A stretch of 64,000 nucleotides of DNA from Robertmurraya siralis (GTDB lineage Bacteria > Bacillota > Bacilli > Bacillales > Cytobacillaceae). Shown here piece after piece: positions 63,748 to 64,000 of this stretch (position 1 is its first letter; each line of letters starts with the position of its first letter). The stretch is taken from positions 248,001 through 312,000 of the forward strand of contig NZ_SWLZ01000002.1 of NCBI RefSeq assembly GCF_005502275.1, in the 5' to 3' direction. The position numbers were made by a program, and so were the translations under genes. The notes under the pieces are model-generated. The model was given only the letters and a program-made list of their open reading frames with translations, did no database searches and was not told where the DNA came from.

Positions 63748-64000
63748 TTTAAAGTCCCTCCATTTGGAAAGTGATTTACATTTATTATAACATTAATTAG
63801 ATTTATATAAGTTAATCCCCTTACAAACAAACACTATTAAGGACTTTAGAAACATTGATACGTCTTTATAAATCCGAGAATCTTCCACCGATTTTCGACT
63901 TCTGGTGATCATCCATTAATTTAACACTTAGAGTCGTTTTCTGTTTAACACAGACCCTTGTTCTTAAGAGGATACAGGTAATAGGTTAAAACTTGATGTA
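63748..64000. other. Right end of the window, no gene seen
   Basis: About 250 A/T-rich bases containing the promoter of the protease pair. No ORF or RNA motif was recognised before the window ends. Confidence 0.4.

Overview
The window reads as chromosomal DNA of a spore-forming, low-GC member of the Bacillaceae. The pointers are AGGAGG-type ribosome binding sites with frequent TTG starts, a CotF-type spore coat protein, a complete dltXABCD operon, serine dehydratase in two subunits, a GlnK/GlnL two-component pair facing glnQHMP, a YkoGH-like two-component system with PepSY proteins, and a chromosomal Erm(D)-like methylase. No rRNA, tRNA, CRISPR array or intact transposase was found. I could run no database searches, so family names rest on motifs and recalled homologues.

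Layout. 1-5.9 kb: cut-off phosphonate-type binding protein, 5'-nucleotidase, LysR regulator with an NmrA/QorB-like reductase, YgjP-like metallopeptidase, DUF1456 protein. 6.2-13.4 kb: a LacI-controlled sugar regulon in two transcription units (KdgK-like kinase, PTS IIBC, glycosidase-like protein, PTS IIA; then lacI, hxlA, hxlB), tied together by a shared operator. 13.4-19.5 kb: palindromic repeats, an acetyltransferase, an aldo/keto reductase, and a two-component system followed by two PepSY proteins. 19.5-21.8 kb: a tryptophan-rich two-repeat protein and a radical SAM/SPASM enzyme followed by a 28-codon gene, a candidate peptide-modification (RiPP) locus. 21.9-25.4 kb: serine deaminase operon with its own transporter and PAS/HTH regulator. 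26-32.2 kb: cystine symporter, PH-domain protein, lipase-like hydrolase, catalase-peroxidase with a PerR-like box, spore coat protein.

32.4-39.4 kb: a mannose-family PTS operon (IIA-IIB-IIC-IID-SIS deglycase-HPr) with a sigma-54 promoter and its LevR-type activator; the gene set resembles the gfr systems for Amadori compounds. 39.6-49.6 kb: a two-component system with an FtsX-type ABC transporter, then dltXABCD, together a cell-envelope and antimicrobial-peptide defence block. The dlt operon looks richer in G+C than its surroundings. It is bounded by a decayed fragment of a dihydrouridine synthase gene on one side and a decayed fragment of the LevR-type gene on the other; intact homologues of both lie elsewhere in the window. 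50.1-55.7 kb: glnQHMP with a triple TTTTGT-type GlnL site, convergent with glnL-glnK. 56-59 kb: dihydrouridine synthase, then a kinase-like/EcsC pair downstream of a yybP-ykoY (Mn2+) riboswitch. 59.2-60.5 kb: PadR, DUF4188 and a broken third gene. 60.7-62.7 kb: ANT(9)-like adenylyltransferase and an Erm methylase with a leader peptide, an SD-sequestering stem and an internal terminator. 63.1-63.7 kb: a small protein and a retropepsin-like protein.

The strongest candidates for something undescribed are the radical SAM/28-residue peptide locus (20.3-21.8 kb), the pairing of hexulose-phosphate enzymes with a KDG-kinase/PTS regulon (6.2-13.4 kb), the manganese riboswitch ahead of a kinase/EcsC pair, and the scarred dlt insertion.
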